Source of the DNA: Helicobacter cetorum MIT 99-5656
Lineage (GTDB): Bacteria > Campylobacterota > Campylobacteria > Campylobacterales > Helicobacteraceae
Assembly: GCF_000259275.1 (NCBI RefSeq)
Contig: NC_017735.1
Span: forward strand, 992,001-1,056,000
Direction of reading: 5' to 3'
Length of the DNA stretch: 64,000 nt
The position numbers and the translations under genes are program-made. Every line of letters begins with the position of its first letter. Positions within the stretch are counted from its first letter, which is position 1. Below the pieces are notes generated by a model. It ran no database searches. It was not told where the DNA came from and worked only from the letters and a program-made list of their open reading frames with translations. This document shows, one piece after another, positions 18,763 to 28,578 of this stretch.

Positions 18763-19419
18763 CTACCAGTCAAAAATAAATACATACCAAGGCATGTGTG
18801 ATGGCTTAGGTTTAGTTTCTTTTTCTAAAGTCTCATCTACCCTTTCTAAATAGCGTTTTACGCCTTCAGGTTTATGGCGTTTTTTATAGACATTTGCAAT
18901 GGCACGATTGAGTTCATTCTGCCCCAAAATAAATTTGATTTGCATGTATTCTACATAGGGGCGGTAGCGGCTGTTAGGGTATTTTTCTATGAAATCGCCC
19001 AAACTTCCGATAGCATTAGAGATAAATTCTTGGTCTTTGGAGTGGTTTTTGAAAGCGTAATAATGCGACTGGAGTTTTAAGAAAGTCAAATAATCCACAT
19101 TTTTTTCAGTTCCAAAGCGTTTGATGTATTCATCAAAATAAAAAGACGCCAAGACATATTCTTTCTTTTTCATGTGGGCTTGCCCTAAGGCTAACATCGC
19201 TTCTGGAACAAGGGGGGAGTTAATATGCTCACTCTGCAAGGACGAATAGTAATTATCAGCTGTCTCTAAATTAGCAAAAAGGATTTCTCGTAAAATTCCC
19301 TGATACCAAAATATGGCGGGTTTGTTGTATTCATTCTTTTTTTTCTTGCTGCCAGCACAGCCACTACCTATAATTATGGCTACTATGACGATAAAAAGAA
19401 GTTGTTTAAAGGTTTTCAT
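18763..19419 (-). CDS. bamD: Outer membrane protein assembly lipoprotein BamD (ComL-like)
   Basis: Periplasmic lipoprotein of the Bam complex that inserts beta-barrels into the outer membrane, relevant to the many Hop proteins of this genus. The start chosen is ATG at 19419, preceded by AGGTGG, although the frame is open to 19656. That start gives a signal peptide ending IIIGSGC with a lipobox-type cysteine, followed by lysines. Tetratricopeptide-like helices follow (PLVPEAMLALGQAHMKKKEY and YPNSRYRPYVEYM). The C-terminus HMPWYVFIFDW is identical in style to H. pylori. It lies between lon and the divergent fliW, as in H. pylori. Confidence 0.93.
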   Translation of the reverse strand: MKTFKQLLFIVIVAIIIGSGCAGSKKKKNEYNKPAIFWYQGILREILFANLETADNYYSSLQSEHINSPLVPEAMLALGQAHMKKKEYVLASFYFDEYIKRFGTEKNVDYLTFLKLQSHYYAFKNHSKDQEFISNAIGSLGDFIEKYPNSRYRPYVEYMQIKFILGQNELNRAIANVYKKRHKPEGVKRYLERVDETLEKETKPKPSHMPWYVFIFDW

Positions 19420-19612
19420 GCCACCTATCTTGTAAGATTTTAATTTTTTAGGATTATATCTAAAACTAGCAAAAATTGATTTTACAAAAGGTTTTTGATA
19501 TAATGGCGGTTTGATTTCAATAAAATAATTAGCACTTTTTCTTAAAGGGTGGCGTTCGAGCTGTTGAGTGTTTTTAAGAAAAATCGTGTCTTTAAGGGAA
19601 ATGTAATCGCCT

Positions 19613-20023
19613 ATGCTTTTTGATGTAAAAGTGCCTATTTTGGGGTTTGAGACCATTCATAAAATGGAATTACAAAAGATTGATGAAATCTTTTTGCGTT
19701 TGAGTAATGCAGAAGATAACGCCCCTGTATCTTTTACGCTTGTAAATCCTTTCGCCCTAAGAAAATATGAGTTTGAAGTGCCTACTCCTTTAAAAATCCT
19801 TTTGGAGCTAGAAGAGGCAAAGAATGTGCTAATTGCTAATATTATGGTGGTTCAAATGCCCATTGAGCTTTCTACGGTGAATTACCTAGCCCCTTTGGTG
19901 TTCAATTTTGACAAGCAGCTTATGGGGCAAGTGGTGCTAGATTCTAACAAATACCCCCATTATCACTTGAGAGAGAATATTTTAAGCCATCACAATGAAG
20001 TGGACGCTAGTGGCAACGCTTGA
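19613..20023 (+). CDS. fliW: Flagellar assembly factor FliW
   Basis: A 136-residue protein of the FliW family, which binds flagellin and relieves or imposes CsrA control in epsilonproteobacteria. Features are the N-terminal [12 protein letters not shown] and the conserved segments [15 protein letters not shown] and [19 protein letters not shown]. It corresponds to the second H. pylori FliW copy, next to bamD. The start is ATG at 19613 with GGGAAATG upstream. It is monocistronic or the first gene before the fabZ promoter. Confidence 0.9.
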   Translation: MLFDVKVPILGFETIHKMELQKIDEIFLRLSNAEDNAPVSFTLVNPFALRKYEFEVPTPLKILLELEEAKNVLIANIMVVQMPIELSTVNYLAPLVFNFDKQLMGQVVLDSNKYPHYHLRENILSHHNEVDASGNA

Positions 20024-20084
20024 GCTAATTTAAGCCTTTTTTAAGATTTGACTTTGAAGTCCGTATGGCAGTGGCAGTTTTATA

Positions 20085-20093
20085 TGATATAAT
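20085..20093 (+). promoter_or_regulatory. Extended -10 promoter of the fabZ-lpxA-clpX-mreBC run
   Basis: TGATATAAT is a perfect extended -10 (TGN-TATAAT) located 96 nt before the fabZ start, in the only sizeable gap upstream of a tightly packed gene run. Confidence 0.6.
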
Positions 20094-20188
20094 GCCGGTT
20101 CATTTTAACAACCTAAATATATATAATGTATTGAATGTTCGTAATGAATGGAACGCACTCATAAAAATTTGAAGCTAAGGAGTTTACT

Positions 20189-20674
20189 TTGACTATGGAG
20201 CAAAACAATCACAATTTGGATTCTCATTTTTCTATTGAGCATATTTTACAGATTTTACCGCATCGCTACCCTATGCTATTAATAGATAGAGTAGTGGATT
20301 TACAGCCATATAAAAATATCGTTGCTTATAAGAATATTTCGTTTAATGAAGATGTGTTTAACGGACATTTTCCTAACAAGCCTATTTTTCCAGGCGTTTT
20401 AATCGTAGAAGGCATGGCACAAAGTGGGGGATTTTTAGCCTTCACAAGTTTGTGGGGGTTTGACCCTGAAATGGCAAAAACAAAGATTGTGTATTTTATG
20501 ACTATTGATAAAGTCAAATTCCGCATTCCTGTAGTGCCAGGTGATAGATTAGAATACCATTTAGAAGTGTTGAAACACAAGGGCATGATTTGGCAAGTGG
20601 GTGGCACGGCTCAAGTAGATGGCAAGGTGGTGGCTGAAGCAGAGTTAAAAGCCATGATTGCTGAGAGAAATTAA
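20189..20674 (+). CDS. fabZ: 3-hydroxyacyl-ACP dehydratase FabZ
   Basis: Dehydrates beta-hydroxyacyl-ACP in type II fatty-acid synthesis. It is a hot-dog-fold protein with the catalytic histidine in ILPHRYPMLLIDR and the glutamate in FPGVLIVEGMAQSGG. AAGGAG is 6 nt before TTG 20189 and 12 nt before ATG 20195. H. pylori FabZ begins at the residue equivalent to the ATG (MEQ), so either start is possible. Only 3 nt separate its stop from lpxA, reflecting the usual coupling of lipid A and fatty-acid synthesis. Confidence 0.96.
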   Translation: MTMEQNNHNLDSHFSIEHILQILPHRYPMLLIDRVVDLQPYKNIVAYKNISFNEDVFNGHFPNKPIFPGVLIVEGMAQSGGFLAFTSLWGFDPEMAKTKIVYFMTIDKVKFRIPVVPGDRLEYHLEVLKHKGMIWQVGGTAQVDGKVVAEAELKAMIAERN

Positions 20675-20677
20675 ACA

Positions 20678-21496
20678 ATGAATAAGATTGCAAAAACAGC
20701 AATTGTTTCTTCTGGGGCTGAAATTGGCGAGGGCGTAGAAATTGGAGAGTTTTGTGTTATCGGTAGTCATGTCAAGTTGCATGATGGCGTAAAACTTCAT
20801 AATAATGTAACTTTACAAGGGCATACTTTCATCGGTAAAAATACAGAGATTTTTCCTTTTGCAGTGCTTGGCACTCAGCCTCAAGACTTGAAATACCATG
20901 GTGAATACAGCGAGCTTATCATTGGCGAAGACAATTTAATCCGTGAATTTTGTATGATAAATCCCGGCACTGAAGGGGGTATTTCTAAAACCGTTATTGG
21001 CGATAAAAACTTGCTTATGGCCTATGTGCATGTAGCCCATGATTGTGTGATAAAAAGCCATTGTATTTTGGCTAATGGCGTAACTTTAGCAGGGCATGTT
21101 GAAGTGGGCGATTATGTCAATATCGGTGGGCTTACAGCTATCCATCAATTCACTCGTATTGCTAAAGGCTCTATGATAGCGGGCAAGAGTGCTTTAGGTA
21201 AAGATGTGCCACCTTATTGCATGGTAGAGGGTAATCGTGCTTTTATTAAGGGCTTGAACCGCCACAGAATGCGTCAATTGTTAGAGAGTAAGGACATTGA
21301 TTTTATCAATGCACTTTACAAGAGGTTATTACGCCCTGTTCCTTCCATACGAGAAAGTGCTAAATTAGAGTTAGAAGAGCATCCAAATAACCCTATCGTA
21401 AAAGAAATTTGCTCTTTTATTTTAGAAAGCAAAAGGGGCGTGGCGTATAAGCCTAGCGAATACGCACCAAATAGCGAAGAAAAACAAGAGGATTGA
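20678..21496 (+). CDS. lpxA: UDP-N-acetylglucosamine acyltransferase LpxA
   Basis: First committed step of lipid A synthesis: acylation of UDP-GlcNAc at O-3 with hydroxyacyl-ACP. The left-handed beta-helix is visible as hexapeptide repeats ([20 protein letters not shown] and onward), the catalytic histidine sits in [14 protein letters not shown] and a C-terminal helical domain follows. Length 272 is typical. It follows fabZ closely and its stop is next to the clpX start. Confidence 0.97.
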   Translation: MNKIAKTAIVSSGAEIGEGVEIGEFCVIGSHVKLHDGVKLHNNVTLQGHTFIGKNTEIFPFAVLGTQPQDLKYHGEYSELIIGEDNLIREFCMINPGTEGGISKTVIGDKNLLMAYVHVAHDCVIKSHCILANGVTLAGHVEVGDYVNIGGLTAIHQFTRIAKGSMIAGKSALGKDVPPYCMVEGNRAFIKGLNRHRMRQLLESKDIDFINALYKRLLRPVPSIRESAKLELEEHPNNPIVKEICSFILESKRGVAYKPSEYAPNSEEKQED

Positions 21497-21497
21497 A

Positions 21498-22817
21498 ATG
21501 AACGAAACGCTTTATTGTAGCTTTTGTAAAAAACCTGAATCAAGCGATTCAAAAAGGCGTAGGATTATCTTTGCGAGCAATCTCAATAAAGATGTGTGCG
21601 TGTGTGAATATTGTATAGATGTGATGTATGAAGAGCTGCACAAATACGATACTTCATTAACGCTCAAAAAGGATAAGAAAAAAATAGAAGCGAGCGAAGA
21701 AGAGCCTTTTTTCTCTCATATTCCAGCTCCTAAAGAGCTTAAGGCGGTTTTGGATAACTATGTGATAGGACAAGAGCAAGCTAAAAAGGTCTTTTCTGTA
21801 GCGGTGTATAACCATTATAAACGCTTGTCTTTTAAAGAAAGGCTACAAAAACAGGCTAGCGATTTAGAGCTGGAGCATTTAGAAGAAGTGGAGTTGAGTA
21901 AGTCTAATATCTTATTGATTGGACCTACAGGCTCAGGCAAGACTTTAATGGCACAGACTTTGGCGAAGCATTTGGATATTCCTATAGCTATTAGTGATGC
22001 GACCAGTCTCACTGAAGCGGGTTATGTGGGCGAAGATGTGGAAAATATCCTTACAAGATTGCTGCAAGCGAGCGATTGGAACATTCAAAAAGCCCAAAAA
22101 GGCATTGTTTTTATTGATGAAATTGACAAGATTAGCCGTCTATCAGAAAACCGCTCCATTACAAGAGATGTTTCTGGCGAAGGCGTCCAGCAAGCGTTGT
22201 TAAAAATCATTGAAGGCTCTGTGGTGAATATCCCCCCCAAAGGCGGTAGGAAACACCCTGAAGGCAATTTCATTCAAATTGACACAAGCGATATTTTATT
22301 CATTTGTGCAGGGGCGTTTGATGGACTAGCTGAAATCATTAAAAAACGCACCACCCAAAATGTGTTAGGTTTCACTCAAGAAAAAATGAGTAAAAAAGAG
22401 CAAGAAGAAATCTTGCATTTAGCACAAACCCATGACTTGGTCAATTATGGGCTTATTCCTGAACTCATCGGTCGTTTGCATGTTTTAAGCACTTTAGATA
22501 GCATTAGTTTAGAAGCTATGGTTGAGATTTTACAAAAGCCTAAAAACGCTTTGATTAAGCAATACCAGCAACTTTTTAAAATGGATGAAGTGGATTTGGT
22601 TTTTGAAAGAGAGGCCATTCAAGAAATCGCTAAACTAGCTTTAGAGCGTAAAACCGGGGCTAGGGGTTTGAGAGCGATTATTGAAGATTTTTGTTTGGAT
22701 ATTATGTTTGATTTACCCAAGCTTAAGGGAACTGAAGTGCGTATCACTAAAGATTGTGTTTCAAAACAGGCTGAGCCTGTTATTATCACTAAAACACATT
22801 CTAAGATTCTTCCATAA
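21498..22817 (+). CDS. clpX: ATP-dependent Clp protease ATPase subunit ClpX
   Basis: AAA+ unfoldase that feeds substrates to ClpP. The N-terminal zinc-binding domain is visible as CSFCKKPES and [13 protein letters not shown]. Walker [12 protein letters not shown], Walker [11 protein letters not shown], the pore and sensor regions and the arginine-rich [12 protein letters not shown] follow. At 439 residues it is full length. It is packed between lpxA and mreB on the same strand. Confidence 0.97.
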   Translation: MNETLYCSFCKKPESSDSKRRRIIFASNLNKDVCVCEYCIDVMYEELHKYDTSLTLKKDKKKIEASEEEPFFSHIPAPKELKAVLDNYVIGQEQAKKVFSVAVYNHYKRLSFKERLQKQASDLELEHLEEVELSKSNILLIGPTGSGKTLMAQTLAKHLDIPIAISDATSLTEAGYVGEDVENILTRLLQASDWNIQKAQKGIVFIDEIDKISRLSENRSITRDVSGEGVQQALLKIIEGSVVNIPPKGGRKHPEGNFIQIDTSDILFICAGAFDGLAEIIKKRTTQNVLGFTQEKMSKKEQEEILHLAQTHDLVNYGLIPELIGRLHVLSTLDSISLEAMVEILQKPKNALIKQYQQLFKMDEVDLVFEREAIQEIAKLALERKTGARGLRAIIEDFCLDIMFDLPKLKGTEVRITKDCVSKQAEPVIITKTHSKILP

Positions 22818-22858
22818 AGAATGCGTGAGAGAAAATTTATAGTTAAGGGATAAAGGGC

Positions 22859-23902
22859 ATGATTTTTAGCAAGTTAATCGGTCTGTTTTCGCATGACATA
22901 GCCATAGATTTAGGCACGGCTAATACGATTGTGTTAGTCAAAGGGCAGGGCATTATTATTAATGAGCCTTCTATTGTAGCGGTGCGTATGGGGATATTTG
23001 ACTCTAAAGCTTATGATGTTCTAGCGGTAGGAAGCGATGCTAAAGAGATGTTGGGTAAAACCCCTAATGGCATCAGAGCGATTCGCCCTATGAAAGATGG
23101 CGTGATTGCAGATTATGATATTACTGCAAAAATGATTCGTTACTTTATTGAAAAGGCACACAAACGCAAATCTTGGATTCGCCCACGCATTATGGTATGC
23201 GTGCCTTATGGCTTGACAAGCGTAGAAAGGAATGCGGTTAAAGAGAGTGCTTTAAGTGCTGGGGCAAGAGAAGTCTTTTTGATTGAAGAGCCTATGGCTG
23301 CTGCTATTGGAGCGGGTTTGCCGGTTAAAGAACCACAAGGAAGTCTCATTGTAGATATAGGTGGAGGCACAACTGAAATTGGCGTGATTAGTTTGGGTGG
23401 GTTAGTGCTATCTAAAAGTATTAGAGTCGCTGGGGATAAGCTAGACCAAAGCATTGTGGATTATATCCGCAAAAAATTCAATTTGCTTATAGGTGAACGC
23501 ACCGGCGAAGAGATTAAGATTGAAATCGGTTGTGCGGTTAAGCTAGAGCCAGTGCTCACTATGGAAGTTTCTGGAAGAGACCAAGTGAGCGGGCTATTAC
23601 ACACCATTGAATTGACTTCTGATGATGTTTTTGAGGCCATTAAAGACCAAATCAGAGAAATCTCTAGCGCCTTAAGAAGTGTGCTTGAAGAGGTTAAACC
23701 GGATTTAGCCAGAGATATTGTGCAAAACGGAGTGGTGCTAACAGGCGGTGGGGCTTTGATTAAGGGCTTAGACAAGTATTTAAGCGATATGGTCAAGCTT
23801 CCTGTATATGTGGGCGAAGAACCCTTATTGGCGGTGGCTAAAGGCACAGGAAAAGCCATAGAAGATTTGGATTTACTCAGTCGTGTAGGTTTTAGCGAAT
23901 AG
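22859..23902 (+). CDS. mreB: Cell shape-determining protein MreB
   Basis: Actin-like filament protein that positions side-wall peptidoglycan synthesis. The nucleotide-binding motifs are IDLGTANTIV (phosphate 1), VDIGGGTTEIGVISLGG (phosphate 2) and GVVLTGGGALIKGL (adenosine). At 347 residues it is full length. It is followed 5 nt later by mreC. Confidence 0.97.
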   Translation: MIFSKLIGLFSHDIAIDLGTANTIVLVKGQGIIINEPSIVAVRMGIFDSKAYDVLAVGSDAKEMLGKTPNGIRAIRPMKDGVIADYDITAKMIRYFIEKAHKRKSWIRPRIMVCVPYGLTSVERNAVKESALSAGAREVFLIEEPMAAAIGAGLPVKEPQGSLIVDIGGGTTEIGVISLGGLVLSKSIRVAGDKLDQSIVDYIRKKFNLLIGERTGEEIKIEIGCAVKLEPVLTMEVSGRDQVSGLLHTIELTSDDVFEAIKDQIREISSALRSVLEEVKPDLARDIVQNGVVLTGGGALIKGLDKYLSDMVKLPVYVGEEPLLAVAKGTGKAIEDLDLLSRVGFSE

Positions 23903-23907
23903 CTTCA

Positions 23908-24660
23908 ATGCGGTTTTATTCTAAGTTCCTTTGGCTTTTAGGAATTTTTATCGCACTTTATTTTTTAGACATTAAGGGTAGCTCTCTTTATATGAGCGAC
24001 ACCATTAAAAGGGTCGTAGTAGGGGCTAAAAACAGCCTGTTTGACACTATCCAAGCTTATTTTTTCCAAGCTCAAAACATTAGGGATTTTCAAAAAGAAC
24101 GCCTGGTTTTAGAAGCTTTGAAGCTAGAAAACGCTGATTTAAAAGAGCGTTTGAGGGCGGTGTATACTTTGGATAACAAAGAGCCAACCATCATCTATAC
24201 CCTCTCGTTTATGACATCATTTGCTTCATTAGAAAACACGCATAGCATTTATCTCAATCCTATTATGAACTTAGAAGAAAATAAGATTTATGGTCTTGTA
24301 TCTAATAACAAAGCCATAGGGATTGCTATGCTAGAAAAAGGGCGTTTGAAAGGGTATTTGAACGCCCATAAACAATGTGCATATAGCGTGATGATAGGCG
24401 AACATAAAGTGCTAGGTTTTACAAGGGCTAATTTCAAGCAAGAATTAGTCGTGGAGTTTATCGCCCCAAGTGCGGAGATTAAAATAGGCGATAAAGTGAT
24501 GACAAGCGGATTAGATGGGATTTTTGGAGCAGGAGTGTTTGTGGGCGAAGTCGCTAGGATTGAAGAACATTATAGCTATAAGAGTGCTATCTTAAAAAAC
24601 GCTTTTATTAGCAGTGCTGAACTTTTAAGGCATGTGTTTTTAAGCGATGTAAAGAACTAG
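23908..24660 (+). CDS. mreC: Rod shape-determining protein MreC
   Basis: Single-pass inner-membrane protein with a periplasmic beta domain, scaffold of the elongasome with MreB. It has one N-terminal transmembrane segment (FLWLLGIFIALYFLDI), a coiled-coil (RDFQKERLVLEALKLENADLKER) and the conserved GDKVMTSGLDGIFGAGVFVGEV. The 250-residue length fits epsilonproteobacterial MreC. No mreD follows; instead a restriction gene starts one base after its stop, suggesting insertion exactly at the end of the operon. Confidence 0.93.
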   Translation: MRFYSKFLWLLGIFIALYFLDIKGSSLYMSDTIKRVVVGAKNSLFDTIQAYFFQAQNIRDFQKERLVLEALKLENADLKERLRAVYTLDNKEPTIIYTLSFMTSFASLENTHSIYLNPIMNLEENKIYGLVSNNKAIGIAMLEKGRLKGYLNAHKQCAYSVMIGEHKVLGFTRANFKQELVVEFIAPSAEIKIGDKVMTSGLDGIFGAGVFVGEVARIEEHYSYKSAILKNAFISSAELLRHVFLSDVKN

Positions 24661-24661
24661 C

Positions 24662-27478
24662 ATGACCTATACCTTACTAGAATTTTCACATTCAAACCCC
24701 AAAAGCAAGGAAGAGCTAAAAACCTTTGAGGGGCATTTAAATACTTTTCTAGAAACAGATAAAGAAGAGAGCGAGGAACACCAAAAGAACGATTTCAATG
24801 ATTTTCTAAAAAACGCCTTTAATTACAAAGTAAACACCAAAAATAATACAGATAGTGCTATCTATAATGATGATAAAAAAGTAGAAGTCATTATTGAGTT
24901 TAAAAAGCCTAGCAATAAAAATGAGTTTGTTAAGAATGGTGATTTGAATTGCAAGGCGTTACATCAAAGTATTTTATACTATCTCAAAGAAAGAAAAGAG
25001 TGTAATAACAACATTAAGCATATCATTCTAGCTACTATCAATGAGCTTTATATCATTGATGCGAACGAATTTGAGATTTTTAACAAAGACAAAGAAGTTC
25101 AAAAAGCCTTTAAAAATTGTGATGATAAAAAGGGTAATGACACTAGCACCAAAGAATTTTATCAACTTTGTAAAAAGCGTTTAGAAGAGCTAGACTTTGC
25201 TTTAAAGTATTACTATATCAACTTAGCCAAAGACAAACTTACCACCATTTATCAAGCCCTAGCTCCTAGTTTCTTACTCAAAGAAAGAAAGCAAATAGAT
25301 AGCAATATTCTAAACAAGAGCTTTTATGCTGAATTGCTCTATATTTTAGGGTTAAAAGAAGTGATTGAACAAGGAAAAATCTTAATCAAAATAAGTAATA
25401 CCCCTAACTCTCTAAGCCATGCTTTAAAAGAGCAATACAATCATTTAGATGACGAAAAAGTCATGCAATTACTCATTTGCTGGAATAACCGCATTTTGTT
25501 TTTACGCCTTTTAGAAAGCCTTTTAATCTCTTTTAAACATTTTGAAAAACCTTTTTTAAGCATAGAGAATTTTAAAGATTTTAACGCCCTAAACACACTC
25601 TTTTTTGAAGTGTTAGCCAAGAAAGAAAATGAAAGAAACCTAGCATTTGAATACAAAAGAAGTGTTTTAGAAAAAATCCCTTATTTAAACTCCAGCTTGT
25701 TTGATAAGATAAAGCTTGAAGAAGAGGGAAAACTCATTAGGCTTTTAGCTAACAAGCCCTTAGAACTTCATTCTAAATCCATTCTTAAAAAAGAATTAAA
25801 AGATACTACCACATTAAACTTATTAGAATATTTATTCAACTTCCTTAATGCCTATGATTTTACCACCACCCCTAAAGACATAAGAGACAACACTAAAATC
25901 AATTATGATTTGCTGATTAACCCTAGCGTCTTAGGGCTAGTCTTTGAAAAGCTTAATGGTTATAAAGAGGGGAGTTTTTATACTCCAAGCTTGATTACAA
26001 ATTTTATGTGCGAAGAGAGTATCACACAAATTGTCTTGGATAAATTCAATAACAAGTATCAAATAGAATGCCAAAAACTAAGTGATTTAAGAACTTTTAT
26101 AGATAAAAATTATAATGAGACTAAACACCAAGAATACCTAAACACGCTTTTAGAACTTAAGATTTGCGACCCTTCTGTAGGGAGTGGGCATTTTCTCGTC
26201 TCAGCACTCAATGAACTCATCAAAATGGCGTTTGAATTAGGGCTTATTAAATCGCTATACAGACACAAACTAGAATTAATTAATGATGAAATTGTGATTT
26301 TAGTTGATGATAAGGTTTTTTCTTACAGCACACCAAGCCATAAAGACGACCCTTACCATGAAATTCAAAAAGAACTTTTTGAGCTTAAAAAATCTTTGAT
26401 AGAAAATTGCCTTTTTGGAGTAGACATTAACCCTAATTCTTGTGAAATCACTAAATTACGCCTATGGATTGAACTCTTAAAAACCAGCTACTACATTTTT
26501 GAAAATGGCACTAATACCAAACGCCTACAAACCTTGCCTAATATTGATATTAACATTAAAGGTGGTAATTCGCTTATTTCTAGGTTTAGATTTGATAGAG
26601 AAATTACCAATCAAAATATTAAGTATAAAATCAATGAGTATAAAAAGCTAGTAAATGACTATAAAACCGCTCAATTTTTAAACAAGACCAAGAGAGATTT
26701 GGATAATGAAATAAAAGAAATCAAGAACTTTTTTAAAAACGACCTAATGAAATCCTTAGAGAGCTATAAAGTTTTTATAAAGGTTTTAAGAGAGCATTTA
26801 AAGCTTTATGGTAGGCGTATCTTAGAAGAGAGTAACCATAACACTATAGAACTAGAAGCCATAGTGTTAGAAAAGAAAATGGCGAGTGAAAATCTTTTTA
26901 ACGACTATGTGCCTTACCCCAAGCTAGATAGTTGCGATAAAATTATGGCAACCGAGCATTTTAATAACTATGTCCTAAAAGCCTATAACAACTTGCAAAA
27001 TGAAAACACACAATACACTAACGCTTTTGAATGGCGGTTTGAATTTAGCGAAGTTTTGGATAATCTAGGCAACTTTAAGGGCTTTGATTTGATTATAGGA
27101 AATCCGCCTTATATTAGGCAAGAGCAAATCAAAGACTTAAAACCCCTTTTAAAAAAGCAATACGAAAAAATAGAAATTAAAAAAAGAGATAAATCCTTAG
27201 ATAGAATCAATTTTTACAACGCCATCGCTGATATTTACACCTACTTTTTTGCCCTTGCTTTTAACATTCTAAAACCTAATGGGCTTTGTTCTTTCATTAC
27301 TTCTAACAAATATACAAGAGCTAAATACGGCACGCAATTAAGAGAGTTTTTGCTCAAATACACCACACTGACTAGCTACACCGAATTGAACGCTTTAAAA
27401 GTCTTTGAAAATGCCATTGTAGATACAAGTATTATGAACTTCAGCAAGTTACCCCCCCCCCCCCCAGAGAGAAAATAG
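24662..27478 (+). CDS. Type IIG restriction-methylation enzyme, first 938 codons, truncated by a C14 tract
   Basis: A fused endonuclease-methyltransferase of the Eco57I/BcgI-like type IIG class. Near residues 65-85 is a PD-(D/E)xK signature (DSAIYNDDKKVEVIIEFKKP). A helical connector leads to SAM motif I DPSVGSGHFLVSAL and catalytic motif IV IIGNPPYIRQEQ, indicating N6-adenine methylation. The frame then enters a run of 14 C at 27452-27465 and stops at 27478. A frame shift of one base (13 C) would join it to 27552-28424, giving about 1253 residues with the target-recognition domain. As sequenced, the enzyme lacks that domain and is presumably inactive. It abuts mreC, and transcription may come from the mre operon. 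Confidence 0.92.
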   Translation: MTYTLLEFSHSNPKSKEELKTFEGHLNTFLETDKEESEEHQKNDFNDFLKNAFNYKVNTKNNTDSAIYNDDKKVEVIIEFKKPSNKNEFVKNGDLNCKALHQSILYYLKERKECNNNIKHIILATINELYIIDANEFEIFNKDKEVQKAFKNCDDKKGNDTSTKEFYQLCKKRLEELDFALKYYYINLAKDKLTTIYQALAPSFLLKERKQIDSNILNKSFYAELLYILGLKEVIEQGKILIKISNTPNSLSHALKEQYNHLDDEKVMQLLICWNNRILFLRLLESLLISFKHFEKPFLSIENFKDFNALNTLFFEVLAKKENERNLAFEYKRSVLEKIPYLNSSLFDKIKLEEEGKLIRLLANKPLELHSKSILKKELKDTTTLNLLEYLFNFLNAYDFTTTPKDIRDNTKINYDLLINPSVLGLVFEKLNGYKEGSFYTPSLITNFMCEESITQIVLDKFNNKYQIECQKLSDLRTFIDKNYNETKHQEYLNTLLELKICDPSVGSGHFLVSALNELIKMAFELGLIKSLYRHKLELINDEIVILVDDKVFSYSTPSHKDDPYHEIQKELFELKKSLIENCLFGVDINPNSCEITKLRLWIELLKTSYYIFENGTNTKRLQTLPNIDINIKGGNSLISRFRFDREITNQNIKYKINEYKKLVNDYKTAQFLNKTKRDLDNEIKEIKNFFKNDLMKSLESYKVFIKVLREHLKLYGRRILEESNHNTIELEAIVLEKKMASENLFNDYVPYPKLDSCDKIMATEHFNNYVLKAYNNLQNENTQYTNAFEWRFEFSEVLDNLGNFKGFDLIIGNPPYIRQEQIKDLKPLLKKQYEKIEIKKRDKSLDRINFYNAIADIYTYFFALAFNILKPNGLCSFITSNKYTRAKYGTQLREFLLKYTTLTSYTELNALKVFENAIVDTSIMNFSKLPPPPPERK
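27452..27465 (+). repeat. C14 phase-variation tract in the type IIG gene
   Basis: Fourteen consecutive C. The upstream frame runs into a TAG 11 nt later, while the alternative frame continues through ALKYVEPKNND for 319 codons. The tract length 13 (or 10, or 16) is the predicted ON state; the present length is OFF. Confidence 0.93.
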
Positions 27479-27551
27479 CGCTTTAAAATATGTTGAACCC
27501 AAAAATAATGATTTAAAAAACGCCCCTTATCAATGGATACAACAAAATTCA

Positions 27552-28424
27552 TTGAGTGCTGAAAGCTTTATTTTTGCTAACCATTCGCTTTTAAACTTAA
27601 AGGCTAAGATTGAAAAATTAGGAACACCTTTAAAAGAATGGGACATACAAATCAACTACGGCATAAAGACAGGATTTAACCAAGCTTTTATTATTGATGA
27701 AAAAACACGAGCAAGGATTTTAAACGCAGTAAAGAGTGAAGATGAAAAGGCTAATACCGATAAATTGATTAAAAAAGTCTTAAGGGGGAGAGATATTAAA
27801 AGGTATGCGTATGAGTGGGATAATCTTTATGTGATACACACGCATAATGGTTACACGCATAATGGCGTGAAAGTGCCACCCATAGAGATTGAAAATTACC
27901 CTAGCTTGAAAGCCTATTTAGACCAACACTATGACGCATTAGTTAAACGCACCGATAAGGGCAACACCCCCTATAATCTAAGGAATTGTGCGTATGTAAG
28001 GGAGTTTGAGAGAGAAAAAATTGTGTATCCTGATATTGCTACAGAACTTAGTTTTACATTAGATGATAGTTATACTTTAACAAATACAGCATATTTTCTC
28101 AATACAAATAATAGATACTTGCTAGGCATTTTAAATTCTAAGACAATCGGCTATTACTATTCTTTTATTTCAGCACAATTAGGGAATAAGGCTTTGCGTG
28201 GTTTTAGTATTTATATAGAACGCTTACCTATTCCTAAAATCACCAAAGAAAACCAAGAATATGCTCAAAGAATTACTGATTGTGTGGAACAGATTTTAAA
28301 AGATAAACAAAAAAATAAAGACACTTCAAATTTAGAACAAGAAATTGATAAGCTAGTTTATCAACTTTATGGATTAAATCATGAAGAAATCGCTCTCATT
28401 GAAAACGAACTCAACAAAAAATAA
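27552..28424 (+). CDS. C-terminal target-recognition part of the type IIG enzyme, out of frame with its N-terminal part
   Basis: These 290 residues have the pattern of a type IIG recognition domain: GIKTGFNQAFIIDEKTR, LRGRDIKRYAYEWDN and, near the end, LLGILNSKTIGYYYSFISAQLG with RLPIPKI. The frame is open from the C14 tract at 27465, before any good start codon, and there is no ribosome-binding site near 27552. It is therefore best read as the tail of the upstream gene rather than an independent protein. It matches family members that carry this domain fused to the methyltransferase. Confidence 0.85.
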   Translation: MSAESFIFANHSLLNLKAKIEKLGTPLKEWDIQINYGIKTGFNQAFIIDEKTRARILNAVKSEDEKANTDKLIKKVLRGRDIKRYAYEWDNLYVIHTHNGYTHNGVKVPPIEIENYPSLKAYLDQHYDALVKRTDKGNTPYNLRNCAYVREFEREKIVYPDIATELSFTLDDSYTLTNTAYFLNTNNRYLLGILNSKTIGYYYSFISAQLGNKALRGFSIYIERLPIPKITKENQEYAQRITDCVEQILKDKQKNKDTSNLEQEIDKLVYQLYGLNHEEIALIENELNKK

Positions 28425-28450
28425 AAAATAAGCAGATTTCCAACTTTAAG

Positions 28451-28480
28451 GATAAACCCCCTAATTTAGGGGGCAACTCT
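28451..28480 (-). terminator. C5/G5 hairpin at the 3' end of the AapA-like transcript (28.5 kb locus)
   Basis: CCCCCTAA and TTAGGGGG form an 8-bp stem with almost no loop, followed on the minus strand by TTTATCC. The same C5TA/TAG5 words occur in the 5' hairpin of this transcript, so the two ends can also pair with each other. Confidence 0.6.
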
Positions 28481-28488
28481 TTGAAAAA

Positions 28489-28578
28489 TTAGCGTTTAAT
28501 CCTTAAACTAAACTTTAAACCTAAAAAACTAATTTTTAGGTATACTTCTTTCCAAGAGTGTTTACTATGATTTTTCAC
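28489..28578 (-). CDS. AapA-like type I toxin peptide, 29 residues (28.5 kb locus)
   Basis: A GTG-initiated reading frame preceded by TAGGAGCTTACT, an ideal ribosome-binding site. The peptide contains HSWKEVYLKISFLGLK and ends in LRIKR. It is plainly related to the 30-residue H. pylori AapA1 toxin, whose core is SWKTLYLKISFLGCK, which inserts in the inner membrane and stops growth when freed from its antisense RNA. The leader promoter (TAAAAT at 28643-28648), C5/G5 leader hairpin and antisense -10 box over the VY codons match the AapA/IsoA architecture. It lies between the type IIG gene and azlD. Function is inferred from family; the sequence match over the core is strong. Confidence 0.85.
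   Translation of the reverse strand: MKNHSKHSWKEVYLKISFLGLKFSLRIKR

Noticed and set aside
27552..28424. Second half of the type IIG gene as an independent methylation or specificity protein
   Set aside because: No ribosome-binding site near any start, and the frame continues upstream exactly to the C14 tract; better explained as the tail of one gene.
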